From NCBI GenBank assembly GCA_050084985.1, contig JBITNC010000002.1, positions 5,146,001 through 5,210,000 of the forward strand: a DNA stretch of 64,000 bases. Direction: 5' to 3'. Under the pieces are notes generated by a model. It ran no database searches. It was given only the letters and a program-made list of their open reading frames with translations, and was not told where the DNA came from. Of this stretch, positions 36,431-48,539 are shown one piece after another. A program made the position numbers and the translations under genes. Numbering within the stretch: the first letter of the stretch is position 1; every line of letters begins with the position of its first letter. The DNA is from Nageia nagi (lineage: Eukaryota > Pinophyta).

Positions 36431-37314
36431 CATATCAAATATGAAATATTTTGGATGCAAAGAAAAATCATTACTTTATGTGGGGCATACACTATATCAT
36501 TGCATTGCATTTACCCTACTTCATTTATTGACATTTTGCAATTAAACATAACATCCTTACATTGTTGGAACAACATAAATTCCTTTATCAACATCACATT
36601 CTTTTTATTTAGCAACCACTTACAAAGGATCTTCTATACAACTTATTATACATTTACTTCAATAAAAAAATGAAGCAACCATAGATTATGAAGATTGATC
36701 CATAGAGAGCTCCATGTTTTCTTGTTTACAATTACAAGATCAATCAATTGTTTTAGGGTAATAGGTCTAGCTCAACCACTCATCTAATTATTTAGGCCTT
36801 ACTTATTTATATGGGGGTGGGAATGACATCTATCAAGGTCCTCTATATTCCTAGGGGCAAGCAAGTCCATTTAATAGAGCAAGCAAAAGCAAAATAAGAG
36901 TCCTATGTAGTTGTTATAGTTTATTCTCTCCCTAGATTTAGTTCCTCATCTCGTGGGCTAGGTGTTCAATCTAAGAGGCACCCCTCCTCCCTCTGTTTAT
37001 TAAGAATTTTGAGCCTAACTCAACTTTAAGATAAATTTGATCTAAAAGAAAGACATTAAAGAAATGTTAGATTATCTCCTTCATTATTTATCGATAAAAT
37101 TTAAAAATTAAATATTCACCAATTTTTAATCATATATTATTTCAAGACCATGTCCTAAATACTACATTTTAATCAAAATAGAATAATAAATTTTTAATAC
37201 TATCATTACAATTACATGTGTGATTCTTATCTTTTAATTATTTATTTTTCTATTATACATACTATCTCTATAAATTTTATCATTGAAAAATAGAATGTTT
37301 CATTTGTCTTATTT
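36431..37314. other. Unassigned intergenic DNA
   Basis: AT-rich, right flank of the nested retrotransposon. A short open frame at 36455-36673 has no recognisable domain. Confidence 0.5.
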
Positions 37315-37323
37315 TAATTTTAA

Positions 37324-38044
37324 GGGAAACTTACCAAAATACCCTTGTAAGTTTATGAAATTACCAAAATACCCCTCAATCTTTAAAAATTACTAAAATA
37401 CACCTATAAATTCATAAAATTATCAAAATATCCTTCAATCTTCAAAAATTACCAAAATATCTTTTTAAGTTGATGAAAATTACGAAAATACTCTTAAATT
37501 TTATGAATTAAAAAATGAAAAATATTTTAATACTCTTATGAAAAATAAAATAATGATTGTAATATTTCATTTTATTTATTTATTACTTAAAAAATTTAAT
37601 ACTTTAAATTCAACCAAACTTACCAAAATTAAATATTTTAAATTTATTTATTTCATTTTATTTTATTTTTAATAAATTTATTTGATCATTTTAATAATAT
37701 TTTTTTTTACATTCTATCCACTATGATTTCATGTAGTTAAAAAATTACTAAAAATTTACATTAAAAAAATTCAAACGAATTAAATAAGTGTTAAAGGTTT
37801 AAAGAATTTTTTTATTATTTTATTTTTTATAAGAGTATGGAAATATTTTTTATTTTTTAATTCATAAATTTTAAAGGTATTTTGGTAATTTTCATGAAGT
37901 TATAGAGGTATTTTGGTAATTCTTAAAGATTAAGGGATATTTTGATAATTTTATGAACTTATAAGGGTATTTTGGTAAGTTTTAAAGATTGAAGGGTATT
38001 TTGGTAATTTCATGAAATTCCAGGGGTATTTTGGTAAGTTTCCC
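37324..38044. mobile_element. Foldback Mutator-like element (long terminal inverted repeats)
   Basis: Begins GGGAAACTTACCAAAATACC and ends with its complement, GGTATTTTGGTAAGTTTCCC. The arms extend about 230 bp and are made of degenerate direct subrepeats (attaccaaaatacccctcaa-like, about 30-40 bp each). The AT-rich centre has no coding capacity. It is flanked by the exact 9-bp duplication taattttaa (37315-37323 and 38045-38053). A 9-bp duplication with long inverted repeats fits a non-autonomous Mutator-like element. A PIF/Harbinger reading with a 3-bp TAA duplication is possible, because the flank is simple sequence. Confidence 0.8.
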
Positions 38045-38053
38045 TAATTTTAA

Positions 38054-39333
38054 TCATGAACACTTAAGCATGTGAAATGTGCAACTTGCAAGATGTTTTT
38101 TTTTTAATTATTTGTGGGTCACACACATTCCAAAATGCTAATGGTTAAAGATTTCCTCACCTTAATAAGTTGATGGTCAAAGATTTTTTCAAAAGTTATA
38201 ATTAATTTAATGGAAATTTTTTGTGGGAGTTGTTTTTATTATATATATATATATATTAATTAATTAATTAATTAATTAAAATTATTCATCATATTTTGAT
38301 CGTAAATATAATAATTAAAAATAAAGAATTTTATACATTTATTAACATTGAGAGATGTTTTTCTACCTATAGTCAGAGGTGGAATGGATAGTTAAAATTC
38401 ATCCGTTAAATGTTGATTTTAATATTTTAAAAAAATGAATTGATTTTATTATTTAAAAAAATCATCTTCAAAAATATAATTATAACATTACATAGTATAT
38501 AAAATAAATAATATATAACATTAAATAAAATAAATTAATGTACAACACATAGAATAAAAAAATGGGTAAAAATTCGTGAATATAGAAAAAAACACAAAAA
38601 AAATAAAAAAAGGAAAAAAGTTAATGAAAGAAAAAACACAAAGCTAAAAAAAGGGAAAAAGTTAATAAAAAAAAAACTATCAAATTTAGGAGAAAACTAA
38701 CAAAAAGGGAAAAAACTTGAAATACTACAAATACAAGATACGATCAGATTTTTATGCATGTTTTTTTTTGTATTTTTTAGCTATTTAAAAGTGAGATACA
38801 ACAAGTACGATAGATATGATCACATTTTCAACATTTTTTAATCCGTTTAAACATTTTTAACATTTTTTGAAAGAAAATACAATTTTTTTTTTTAAATTGA
38901 CAAAAATAACATTTTTTACTTTTAAATAAAGTGTTTTTTTATTCTATGATATAATATAAATAAATTAATAAATCAACATTAAATAAATACCAAAAAATAT
39001 TAAGAAATGAAATAAACACATGAGAAATGATCTCTTAATGTTGTTTTTATTATATAAAGAAATATATCAAAGCTAATATTTTTATAAATTGCAAAAATTA
39101 TTAATTTTTTTCATTAAATATTTTTTTACTCGTACACATTTCAATTAATGCAACTGGTGATTTGTTTGCACTCAAGCTTAGCCCACCACTGAAGTATGCC
39201 ACTGAGACAAAATTAATATCTTTCACATCCATTCACTTTTCAACTCTGTAAAATGAACTCAAAATTGTATTTTTTTGGTTGTAGGTCACCTCCTATTTTG
39301 CTTTCAATGCATTTGATGAGAGGGAAGGAGCAG
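38054..39333. other. AT-rich region upstream of DWF1, with microsatellite
   Basis: Includes a TA tract followed by about seven attaa units (38238-38280) and long A/T runs to about 39150. No gene is visible. The last 200 bp are likely part of the DWF1 upstream region. Confidence 0.55.
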
Positions 39334-39340
39334 TATATAA
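39334..39340 (+). promoter_or_regulatory. Candidate TATA box of the DWF1 gene
   Basis: TATATAA in the context cagtatataattc, about 160 bp before a strong donor at 39499. It would place transcription start near 39365 and make the following segment a noncoding first exon. Alternatives closer to the ATG (tataag at 39828, tatatat at 39903) would serve an unspliced 5' UTR. Confidence 0.4.
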
Positions 39341-39364
39341 TTCAGGCTTATCACAACAAAAAAC

Positions 39365-39498
39365 ATAAGTGGTCAGATTTTCTCCGTACTTGGAGAAAGA
39401 GCAAAGGTACCTCCTCGCTAGTAGCTACACAGCCGTCCTGTTTGCGTGGCATATGTGTGTCTCCCCCCTGCGGAAGAGTCACATGCAACACTGCATAG
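39365..39498 (+). other. Predicted 5'-UTR exon of DWF1; intron 39499-39931
   Basis: This GC-richer segment ends ATAG|GTAAGG, and the coding exon is preceded by GGGTATTGCAG|ACTGTAG at 39931, giving a 433-bp 5'-UTR intron. The exon start is inferred from the TATA box. It contains no ATG-initiated frame that reaches the main ORF. Confidence 0.4.
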
Positions 39499-39944
39499 GT
39501 AAGGCTGTAATAATGCAACTTTGTGTTTACTGATACTCCAACTAACACGACACTGCCTAACAATTCAAGCTTGTATTGTTAGAATTAAATATTCTATTTC
39601 AATCCGTGTTCTCGGCATTATCAACGCATCTTGCACGATGCCAGATTGTAGTTTTTATCTTATAATAGATTAAGCTAGATTTGTTTTTAACATTTGAATC
39701 GATTTCCAGAATCCTATACCCTACTTGACTACTTGGATTGGTTGTGATTGGGCTAGATAGATCAGTACACTTTCTTTTCAACGTGCTGGCCAGCTAGAGA
39801 GATCACAAACTTGGCCCAAGACTGCAATATAAGCTTATATATTGACCTAGGCCTTGAAGGGTATTGCAGATTTTGGCAAAAATGAAATTTTAGGCCTATG
39901 CATATATATTAGGCCGTTGTGGGTATTGCAGACTGTAGTGAAAC

Positions 39945-42900
39945 ATGGCTTCTTCTCGTTCTGATTTGGAGCAGCCCATATTGGACAGGCCGAAGAGGAA
40001 GAAAATATGGGTGGATTACTTTGTTCATTTCAGATGGATTATAGTCATCTTTGTGGTGCTGCCCCTTTCCTTCACATTCTACTTCACAACCTACTTGGGG
40101 GATGTCTGGTCTGAGAGCAAGTCCTTCAAGAGAAGACAGAAGGAACATGATGAGAATGTGAATAAAGTGGTCAAAAGGCTTAAGGAGAGAGACCCAAAAA
40201 AAGATGGCCTCGTTTGCACCGCTAGAAAGCCCTGGATTGCAGTGGGTATGAGAAATGTGGACTACAAGAGAGCCAGGCATTTTGAAGTTGATCTTTCTGC
40301 GTTCAGAAATGTGCTTGAGATTGATAAGGAGAGAATGGTGGCAAAGGTGGAACCTTTGGTGAATATGGGTCAGATTACAAGGGTGACAGTGCCTATGAAT
40401 CTTTCCCTTGCAGTGGTTGCTGAGCTTGATGACTTGACAGTGGGGGGATTGATCAACGGGTATGGTATTGAGGGGAGTTCACATATATATGGCCTTTTTG
40501 CTGACACTGTTGTGGCCTATGAGATAGTTTTGGCAGATGGGAGATTGGTGAGGGCCACCAAGGACAATGAATTTTCAGACCTTTTTTATGCAATCCCATG
40601 GTCTCAAGGTACACTTGGGCTACTGGTTGCAGCTGAGATCAAGCTCATACCCATTAAGGAATATATGAAGCTGACCTACAAGCCTGTGAGGGGTAATCTA
40701 AGAGAGTTAGCTCAGGCCTATACGGATAGTTTTTGCCCTAGAGATGGGGATCAGGACAATCCCTCGAAGGTCCCTGATTTTGTGGAGGCTATGATCTATA
40801 CACCCACTGAGGCAGTATTCATGACAGGGAAATATGCCTCAAAGGAGGAGGCCAAGCAAAAGGGTAATGTAACTAACAGTGTTGGGTGGTGGTTCAAACC
40901 CTGGTTCTATCAGTATGCTCAGACTGCTCTGAAGAGAGGGGAGTTTGTTGAGTATATTCCTACTAGGGAGTATTATCATAGGCATACAAGGTGTCTCTAT
41001 TGGGAGGGGAAGCTTATTTTGCCCTTTGCTGATCAATGGTGGTTCAGGTGGAGTCTTGGATGGCTCATGCCTCCCAAGGTTTCTTTCCTCAAAGCCACTC
41101 AGGGTGACGCCATAAGAAACTACTATCATGAGATGCATGTGATACAGGACATGCTTGTTCCTTTGTACAAGGTTGGAGACGCACTGGAGTTTCAACACCG
41201 GGAGATGGAGGTATGCTTCACAATACCAAATTATCTCATTGTTGTTTTTTGGACCGTTGTTCTTCTTCTTGCTTTATATGAAGCAGAAAGTTTCAGTCTA
41301 GCATTGCCTTAGACTGCAAAAAACTTTTTAGTACCCATCAAGGATTTTGTTGTTCAGAGTTTAGGAGTTTTAGTTTAGCGGTAGAGTTTGGTGTTTAGCG
41401 TGTGGATTGCCGTTTAGTAAATTAGTACCCTAGTTTCCAATACATTCATTTTGGATCCGTCAAGTTAGAGTTGATCCCATTCAGACCCGGCGGAAATTTC
41501 TCCAACTTGATTTTTGGAATCCTCGTAGATGGTTGTGATAATTTAGCACGTCACCATTCGGTTACTTTGACTTCCATTTCTGCTTCTATTTTTTGATAAA
41601 CAACTGGTAAGAAAATATGGAAGTGGGTCTCCATTGGACGGACGATCTCATGAGACATGTTACAGGTAGAAATTTTTTGATACAGTTGGTTTCAATCCAC
41701 TTCTTTTCTTGATGCTAGAGCTCTTATTCATGGATGGCTAAAAATAAGTAGTCCCTGTCTAAATTAGTGGCTCAATATTAAACTGTCCCCTTAAAGGAAA
41801 AACTTCCTTTCCATGACAAATCTGAGATGGACAGTAGATTGAACTGGAATCTGAAGTCATTTTATAAATTCGAGTAGTGAAAAACAAGTTTATTGATAGT
41901 TTTTCATGGGACTGCAGTTATAAAATAAAGCTCCTAATTTACAGAGTAGAGATCTTGCTTAAAATAAATAGGATCTTCCTTTCCGTAGATCCTATTGTTA
42001 GTGGCACAATGAATGCATATAAGCCTTCTTGATAGTGAATCTAGTCATAATCTGTCCATATATAGATGAGACTATTTAAATCAAATCATGAATGCTCATG
42101 TAGATGCAATTATTGTTTATCTAGAGTGTTAGCTTATCTCAGGACGATTAACAATAATTGCATTTCCATGTTATGGAACTTGCAATTCTATGATCTATAT
42201 ATCAAAATTACCATGAGAAACCTATTAGTCCCATGGAGGAAACTACGAAAAAACTTCTCATAGGAAATTTAATGCTGCAAAATGTCCCATGGAACTTGTA
42301 CATTTTATATGGTATAGGTCTCCTAAGTTTCTCGACAATTAGAAAAATTCAAGTACTTGTATATTTGTATTTTTGGAAACATATATCATTGAACATGCTA
42401 AATTCTCCTGTTTGTGGTACTGTTATTATAGATTTTATATGGGTTTAGCTCTCCTATCTTGGTTGACAATTAGAAAAATTTAAGTAATAAGATACATGAA
42501 AGCTTCTCAATTGACCGATTCAAAATTTACAAACTTGTTTTTAGTTTTAACCTCTTAATTATATTTAATAAATGACAAGAAATAAAAGGTGTGAATGTGA
42601 TGTAAACAAAAGTGCTTTTTGATGTGTAGGGCTATGTGGTACTTTTTTGCTTTGTTAGTTTCAAATTTCAACAAGTAGTGTAAAAGATAGCAGAAAGTCT
42701 TTTGGTCCACTTTTGATTTTTGTCATATTTCTGAGATACTGTACTTATTGAAACATCAACAAGCAGTGTGAAATATGGAATAATATCTTTGGTTCACTGT
42801 TCATTTTTGTCATATTTTTGATATACTGTTTTCAATGTATTGGCACAAAAGTAGGGTACGTGACATATGTTTCCTGCGATGTTTGCAGGTCTATCCTATT

Positions 42901-43344
42901 TGGCTTTGCCCTCATCGTCTATTTAAGAGTGATGTCAAGGCAATGATCTCTCCGGAACCTGGTTTTGAGAGAGAACATAGGCAGGGTGACACAGAATATG
43001 CTCAAATGTATACAGATGTGGGGATTTATTATGCTCCTGGTCCTGTCTTTAGGGGTGAAGAATATGATGGGGCAGAGGCAGTTCGAAAAATGGAGAATTG
43101 GCTGATCGAGAACAATGGCTATCAGCCTCAATATGCAGTTTCAGAATTGAATGAGAAAAATTTCTGGCGAATGTTTGATGCTTCTCTCTACAACCACTGC
43201 AGACAAAAATACAAGGCTGTGGGAACTTTCATGAGTGTCTACTATAAGAGTAAGAAGGGAAAAAAGACTGAGAAAGAAGTCCGAGAAGAAGAGCAAAAGC
43301 AACTTGAGACTGGATATGCTGAATTAGATCAGCCTATGGAGTAA
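39945..43344 (+). CDS. DWF1: Delta(24)-sterol reductase (DWARF1/DIMINUTO), exons 39945-41210 and 42889-43344
   Basis: Reduces the delta24(28)/24(25) side chain of phytosterol intermediates (for example 24-methylenecholesterol to campesterol), feeding brassinosteroid synthesis in the endoplasmic reticulum. The donor GAG|GTATGC at 41211 and acceptor TTTGCAG|GTC at 42888 join in phase 0 across a 1678-bp intron, giving 422 + 151 = 573 aa, close to the roughly 560 aa usual for the family. Residues about 31-50 form one membrane segment (WIIVIFVVLPL). A PCMH-type FAD-binding domain spans about 103-235, including VAELDDLTVGGLING and GIEGSSHIYGLF. The C-terminal HCRQKYKAVGTFMSVYYKSK (about 525-544) is basic and lies in the region where Arabidopsis DWF1 binds calmodulin. 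No frameshift or stop, so probably functional. Confidence 0.96.
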
Positions 43345-44078
43345 TTTCTAAGACCCATGGTCCTGTGAGTGCTTGAAACCTTAGTGTTGATTTCAATCTT
43401 TAATTCCCTTTCAACTTCAAACTTTGACATTTTTGAGTGTGACTTATAGAGTTGACTACTTTTTTCAAGCGTTGTTGCATTAGTCTTGCTTACTTTACTG
43501 CTTATTTAGAGTTGTCTCAAGACTATTTAACACTATGGCAATCCATTTTTGTGGATAATCTGTATGTTTTCATGGCGTTGCTCTGTTGCTTTGTGATACG
43601 GCATTGTTTAAAAAAACACTTTGAGCCTCAGTCTCTTAGAAGGGATGCCATTCACAGTTACTAATCTTTGAATTGAGAAATACATGTGTGGTTACAAATG
43701 GCTTCTCTGATAGAATAATGCATTCAACTGATTTATGAAACCGTACAATGGATTATTGTTTACATAAAGTAGGGGCTAGAATTTTTATTGCCATGTTTCT
43801 TTCAGAACTGAATATATTTGTCTTCTTCCTTGAAATTTGTTTGTTCAAATTTGTGCTGCGTATTCTTTTGTATGTAGATTTGTGTTCTAAGTTGTGTGCG
43901 TTTTACATTTTTTTTGAATTTGACAATGTGCGAGGGAAAGGGCTTACACAATGCGAAGGTGTTCACATGCCTCAGGATACTTCCACATGAAATGTAGTTT
44001 ACATCAAGATTAGAGTTTGTTTGGTTAGAACTTTTGTCTCCAACTCTAGTCTATCTGGGAGTTCTACTGACTATTTTG
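43345..44078. other. DWF1 3' UTR and downstream DNA
   Basis: T-rich sequence following the stop is consistent with a 3' UTR of a few hundred bases. No canonical AATAAA stands out. Open frames at 43452-43664 and 43748-43990 have no recognisable product. Confidence 0.5.
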
Positions 44079-46998
44079 GTTATGGATAATATTTAATTTC
44101 AGTTTCAATTTCTTGTTGGTTATGAATAATATTTAATTTCAGTTTCAATTTCTTGTTTTAAGTTTCAATATCATGAGTTGGCAGATAAATGAGTGTGAAG
44201 GTATTCACATTGAAAGTTTCATGTTCAACTTCAACTTCATTTAAGTTGTGATATTTAAAAATTAATGAGAAATTTTAACAAATTAATAAATTTAAAAGGA
44301 CTGAAATGTTTACTTTATGATAGTAAATGCTGGTGATATTTAAAAATTAATGAGAAATTTTAACAAATTAATAAATTTAAAAGGACTGAAATGTTTACTT
44401 TATGATAGTAAATGCTATGTGCATCATTGTTGGGATTTTATAGATACTTTGCTGTTAGTCAATAATGATTTTGTTTTTCAAGGTTGATCCTTCAAGTGAG
44501 GAAATGGATATGATGGATATCATATACTCCTTTGAAATATCAAACATCTATGCATATTTTAAAGTTGGGTATACTTAAAATTCAAATTATTTTTATTTTA
44601 TTATTTAGTTGGTTGACCCATGGAAGCTTGTGTTGCCCTTTTTTCAAATGTTATGAATGTGACATCAAGGAAAGAAACTAGAGGTGAATGAGATTCAAAT
44701 CGATAACAAGGATCAAATAATCAATCATTTTTTCAAATCTTTTGAGACTTATAAAGATTATAATATTTTTGATCAACTTAAATATACCAGCTAAGAATTG
44801 TATTTTTAGCTTTTTATTAGATTTGTATAATAGTTTCGATCAACTTAAATTTACAATTATGTTTGTATAAAATATAATGATTAAATAAGTTTGATGATGA
44901 TTATTATGCTACTATTATTTGGTGTGAAAGCATTTCTGAATAATTTTAAAATAAAATTGAACAATTTTAAAAATAATTTATCTTTTATAATTTCAAAATT
45001 AAGAATAACAAATTGTACTTTATCTTTTTCATAGAAATTTGTTTATTTTTTATTAAAATTGAAGGATATTAAAATTATATATATTAGACAATTATAAACT
45101 AACAAAGTAAAATTTTTATGGATAATATTTAATTTCAGTTTCAATTTCTCGTTTTAAGTTTCATTATCATGAGTTGGAAGATAAATGGATGTGAAGGTAT
45201 TCATATTGAAGGTTTCATGTGAAACTTCATCTAAGTTGGTGATATTTAAAACTTAATGATAGATTTTAATAAATTTAAAAAGATGGAAATGTTGATTTGA
45301 TCTTATAATAGTAAATGTTACGTGCATCATTGTTGGGATTTTATAGGTACTTTGTTGTTAATCAATAATGATTTTGTTTTTCAAGATTCATTCTTCAAGT
45401 GAAGAAATGAATATGAGGGATATCATATACTCCTTTGAAATATAAAACATCTATGCATATTTTAAAGTTGGGTATACTTAAAATTTAAACTTTAAGAAAT
45501 AATTTATTTATTTATTTTTATTTTATTATTTAGTTGGTTGATCCATGGAAGCTTGTGTTGTCCTTTTTTCAAATGTCTTGAATGTGACATCAAGAGTTCA
45601 AATGTTGTGAAATGTGACATCAAGAAAAGAAACTAGAGGTGAATGAGATTCAAACAATCAATAATAAGGATTAAATAATCAATCATTTTTTCAAATCTTT
45701 TGTGATTTATAAGGATTATAATATTTTTGATCAACTTAAATATACAAGCTAAGAATTGTATTTTTAGCTTTTTATTAGGTTTGTATAATAGTCTTGATCA
45801 ACTTAAATTTACAATTATTTTTGTATAAAATGTAGTGATTAAATAAATTTGATGATGATTATTATGCTACTATTGTTTGGTGTGAAAGCATTTCTGAATA
45901 ATTTTAAAATAAAATTGAACAATTTCAAAAACAATTTATCTTTTATAACTTCAAAATTAAGAATAACAAACTATACCTTATCTTTTTCATAGAAATTGGT
46001 TTATTTCCTATTGAAATTGAAGGATTTTAAAATGATATATATTAGACAAAAAGTAAAATCTTTATGGATAATTTTTAATTTCAATTTCAATTTCTTGTTT
46101 TAAGTTTCATTATCACGAGTTGGGAGACAAGTGGGTGTGAAGGTATTCATATTGAAGGTTCCGTGTTCAACTTCAACTCCATCTAAGTTGGTGATATTTA
46201 AAAATTAGTGATAGATCCTAAAAATATAATAAGTTTAAAAGCACAAAAATGTTGATTTGACCTTATAATAGTAAATGCTATGTGCATCATTGTTGAGATT
46301 TTATAGATACTTTGTTGTTAATCAATAATGATTTTATTTTTCAAGGTTCATCCTTCAAGTGAGGAAATGGATATGATGGATATCATATACTCCTTTGAAA
46401 TATCAAACATCTATGCATATTTTTAAAGTTAGGCATACTTAAAATTCAAACTTAAGAAATAATTTATTTATTTATTTTTATTTTATTATTTAGTTGGTTA
46501 ACCCATGGAAGCTTGTGTTGCCCTTTTTTCACATGTTGTGAATGTGACATCAAGAAAAGAAACTAGAGGTGAATGAGATTCAAACAATCAATAACAAGGA
46601 TCAAATAATCAATCATTTTTTCAAATCTTTTGTGACTTCTAAGGATTATAATATTTTCGATCAACTTAAATATACGAGTTAATAATTGTATTTTTAGCTT
46701 TTTATTAGGTTTGTATAATAGTTTTGATCAACTTATATTTACAATTGTGTTTGTATAAAATGTAATGATTAAATAAGTTTCATAATTATTATTATGCTAC
46801 TATTGTTTGTTGTGAAAGCATTTTTGAATAATTTTAAAATAAAATTGAACAATGTCAAAAATAATTTATCTTTTATAACTTCAAAATTAAGAATTACAAA
46901 TCACACCTTATCTTTTTCATAGAAATTGGTTTACTTCCTATTGCAATTGAAGGATTTTAAAATAATATATATTAGAAAATTACAAACTAACAAAGTAA
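44079..46998. repeat. Three tandem copies of a noncoding unit of about 0.95-1.03 kb
   Basis: Units start near 44079, 45115 and 46062 with tatggataatatttaatttc and end tagacaattacaaactaaca or similar. Shared internal words include gttggttgacccatggaagc, ggatatcatatactcctttg and gatgatgattattatgctac. No unit has a long open frame, LTR-like ends or an RNA polymerase III box that I can see. The first copy is longer because of internal duplications of 40 bp (44078/44118) and 85 bp. Copies differ by scattered substitutions, so the amplification is not very recent. Confidence 0.88.
44248..44417. repeat. 85-bp perfect-looking tandem duplication
   Basis: The units 44248-44332 and 44333-44417 appear identical over 85 bp. 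The second and third macro-units have a single copy, so this duplication arose after the macro-repeat formed. Confidence 0.9.
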
Positions 46999-48539
46999 AA
47001 TCGTAGATTGTCAGTAGTTGCTTAACAAACTTGTCCAATTTATTGTCTTAAAAGAGGTTGGTTAAAAGATTTTGATAATTGATTAAATTTTTAGGTTTTA
47101 CACAACAACATAACGCCTTTTGATAGTAATGAATTACAAGTACAAGTTGCAAATAAAATAATTCGATTTTTTTAGTAATGATTACATCAAAGATAGAGAA
47201 AACTATCTTACTGTAAAAATATTATTAATCCAAAACTTAAACATCCTTCATATTAACATGAGATAATGTTTCGAAAAGAAACTTGTGATTGTAAAATTAA
47301 GAACTAATTTTTTATATGAATTACATAGTTAAATTGGTAGATGAATAATATTGAAAATATTTTAAAAATAAATTAAAAGATTTATCTATCTATTTGAAAT
47401 GATACATTAAAATTATCATTTTCCTTATTCAAGATCCATTTGGAAAAAAGAATTATCTTTCATTCTATCATCTTGGCTAAATTTGATGCATATCCTTTGT
47501 TGGCTCTTACAATATTCCATATTATCAATCTACCAATTAGAATCCATCATATGGTATTAATAATTTTCAACTTGAAGAGATACCTTCTATTAGCTCTCAA
47601 ATCTTTAATGCAACGTGCAAGTAAAAGCATTCATTGTTGTTGGTATTTAAAGATCATTCCTCTGCTCGACTTAAGAAATAAATCTACTTGACTTACCTGA
47701 GGATAACTTGGATCGAACGAAGAAAATTGCTTTCATCAAAACTTTTGAATTATCTTCAAATTCACATGAAATTAGAGACTAGTGCTATTGGCATTCTTGA
47801 TTATATTAAGCTACACATATAACATGATTTTCATTTTCCCTTCAACTAGATGAGGATTTGCTCACACTAGCTTTGTATCGAGATTGATCATAATATCCCT
47901 GGAGAACAATGTATATGCAAACTCTATAACATGGAATCAGAGATTAAAGAGAACTTCATATTTAATTTTCCAATCTATTATGAAATTTGTGATCAATTTT
48001 ATTGTTTATTTATGAGGATAAAAAATGCCACATGCTTTACATCAAAGAAGTTAGTGCCTAAAAAAAAGTGATTTTTGATAGATCTCGTAGCACAATAAGT
48101 TCCAAACTTACCACACATTATTTTCAACTATAGGAAACGACAAATTGGAAGCACCATATAACCCTGAAGACTATGGAAGGATTACGCATCGACATGCCAA
48201 TGCTAAACCCATTAAGGTTACTTCCTCTGTTTGTAACATTGTGAGTTTCTATTCATCCTCAAATGCTGAAGAAGACCCTTAATTCTCCATATGTAGACTT
48301 TCTACCTCACACAAGTTTGTTGTATTCAACACTCTTTTTTGTACAAATATCACTTTTTTTTTCTATAATTCCCATAAGATTGACAAACGACATAACTTTT
48401 ACAATAATTGAAACAATCTTTAAAAGGAGTGGAATAGTAATAACTTACATACAATCGTCTTCTTATTGTTAATTGCCTGAAAAATATCCTCCACATATGC
48501 CATCATGTATCTCTCTTAATAACTCTTTCCCTTTCAATC
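46999..48539. other. Unassigned DNA, possibly degenerate retroelement interior
   Basis: An 83-codon plus-strand frame at 47440-47691 and a 69-codon frame at 48263-48472 have no recognised domain. A gypsy integrase would be expected to the left of the RNase H at 48.8 kb, but I could not read one here. Confidence 0.4.

Noticed and set aside
40839-41198. 119-codon minus-strand frame, and 39909-40280 minus (123 codons)
   Set aside because: Both are antisense shadows of DWF1 exon 1, which has an uninterrupted, strongly conserved protein.
43748-43990. 80-codon frame downstream of DWF1 as a third exon
   Set aside because: The DWF1 frame ends at a proper stop at 43344 at the expected protein length, and no donor precedes it.
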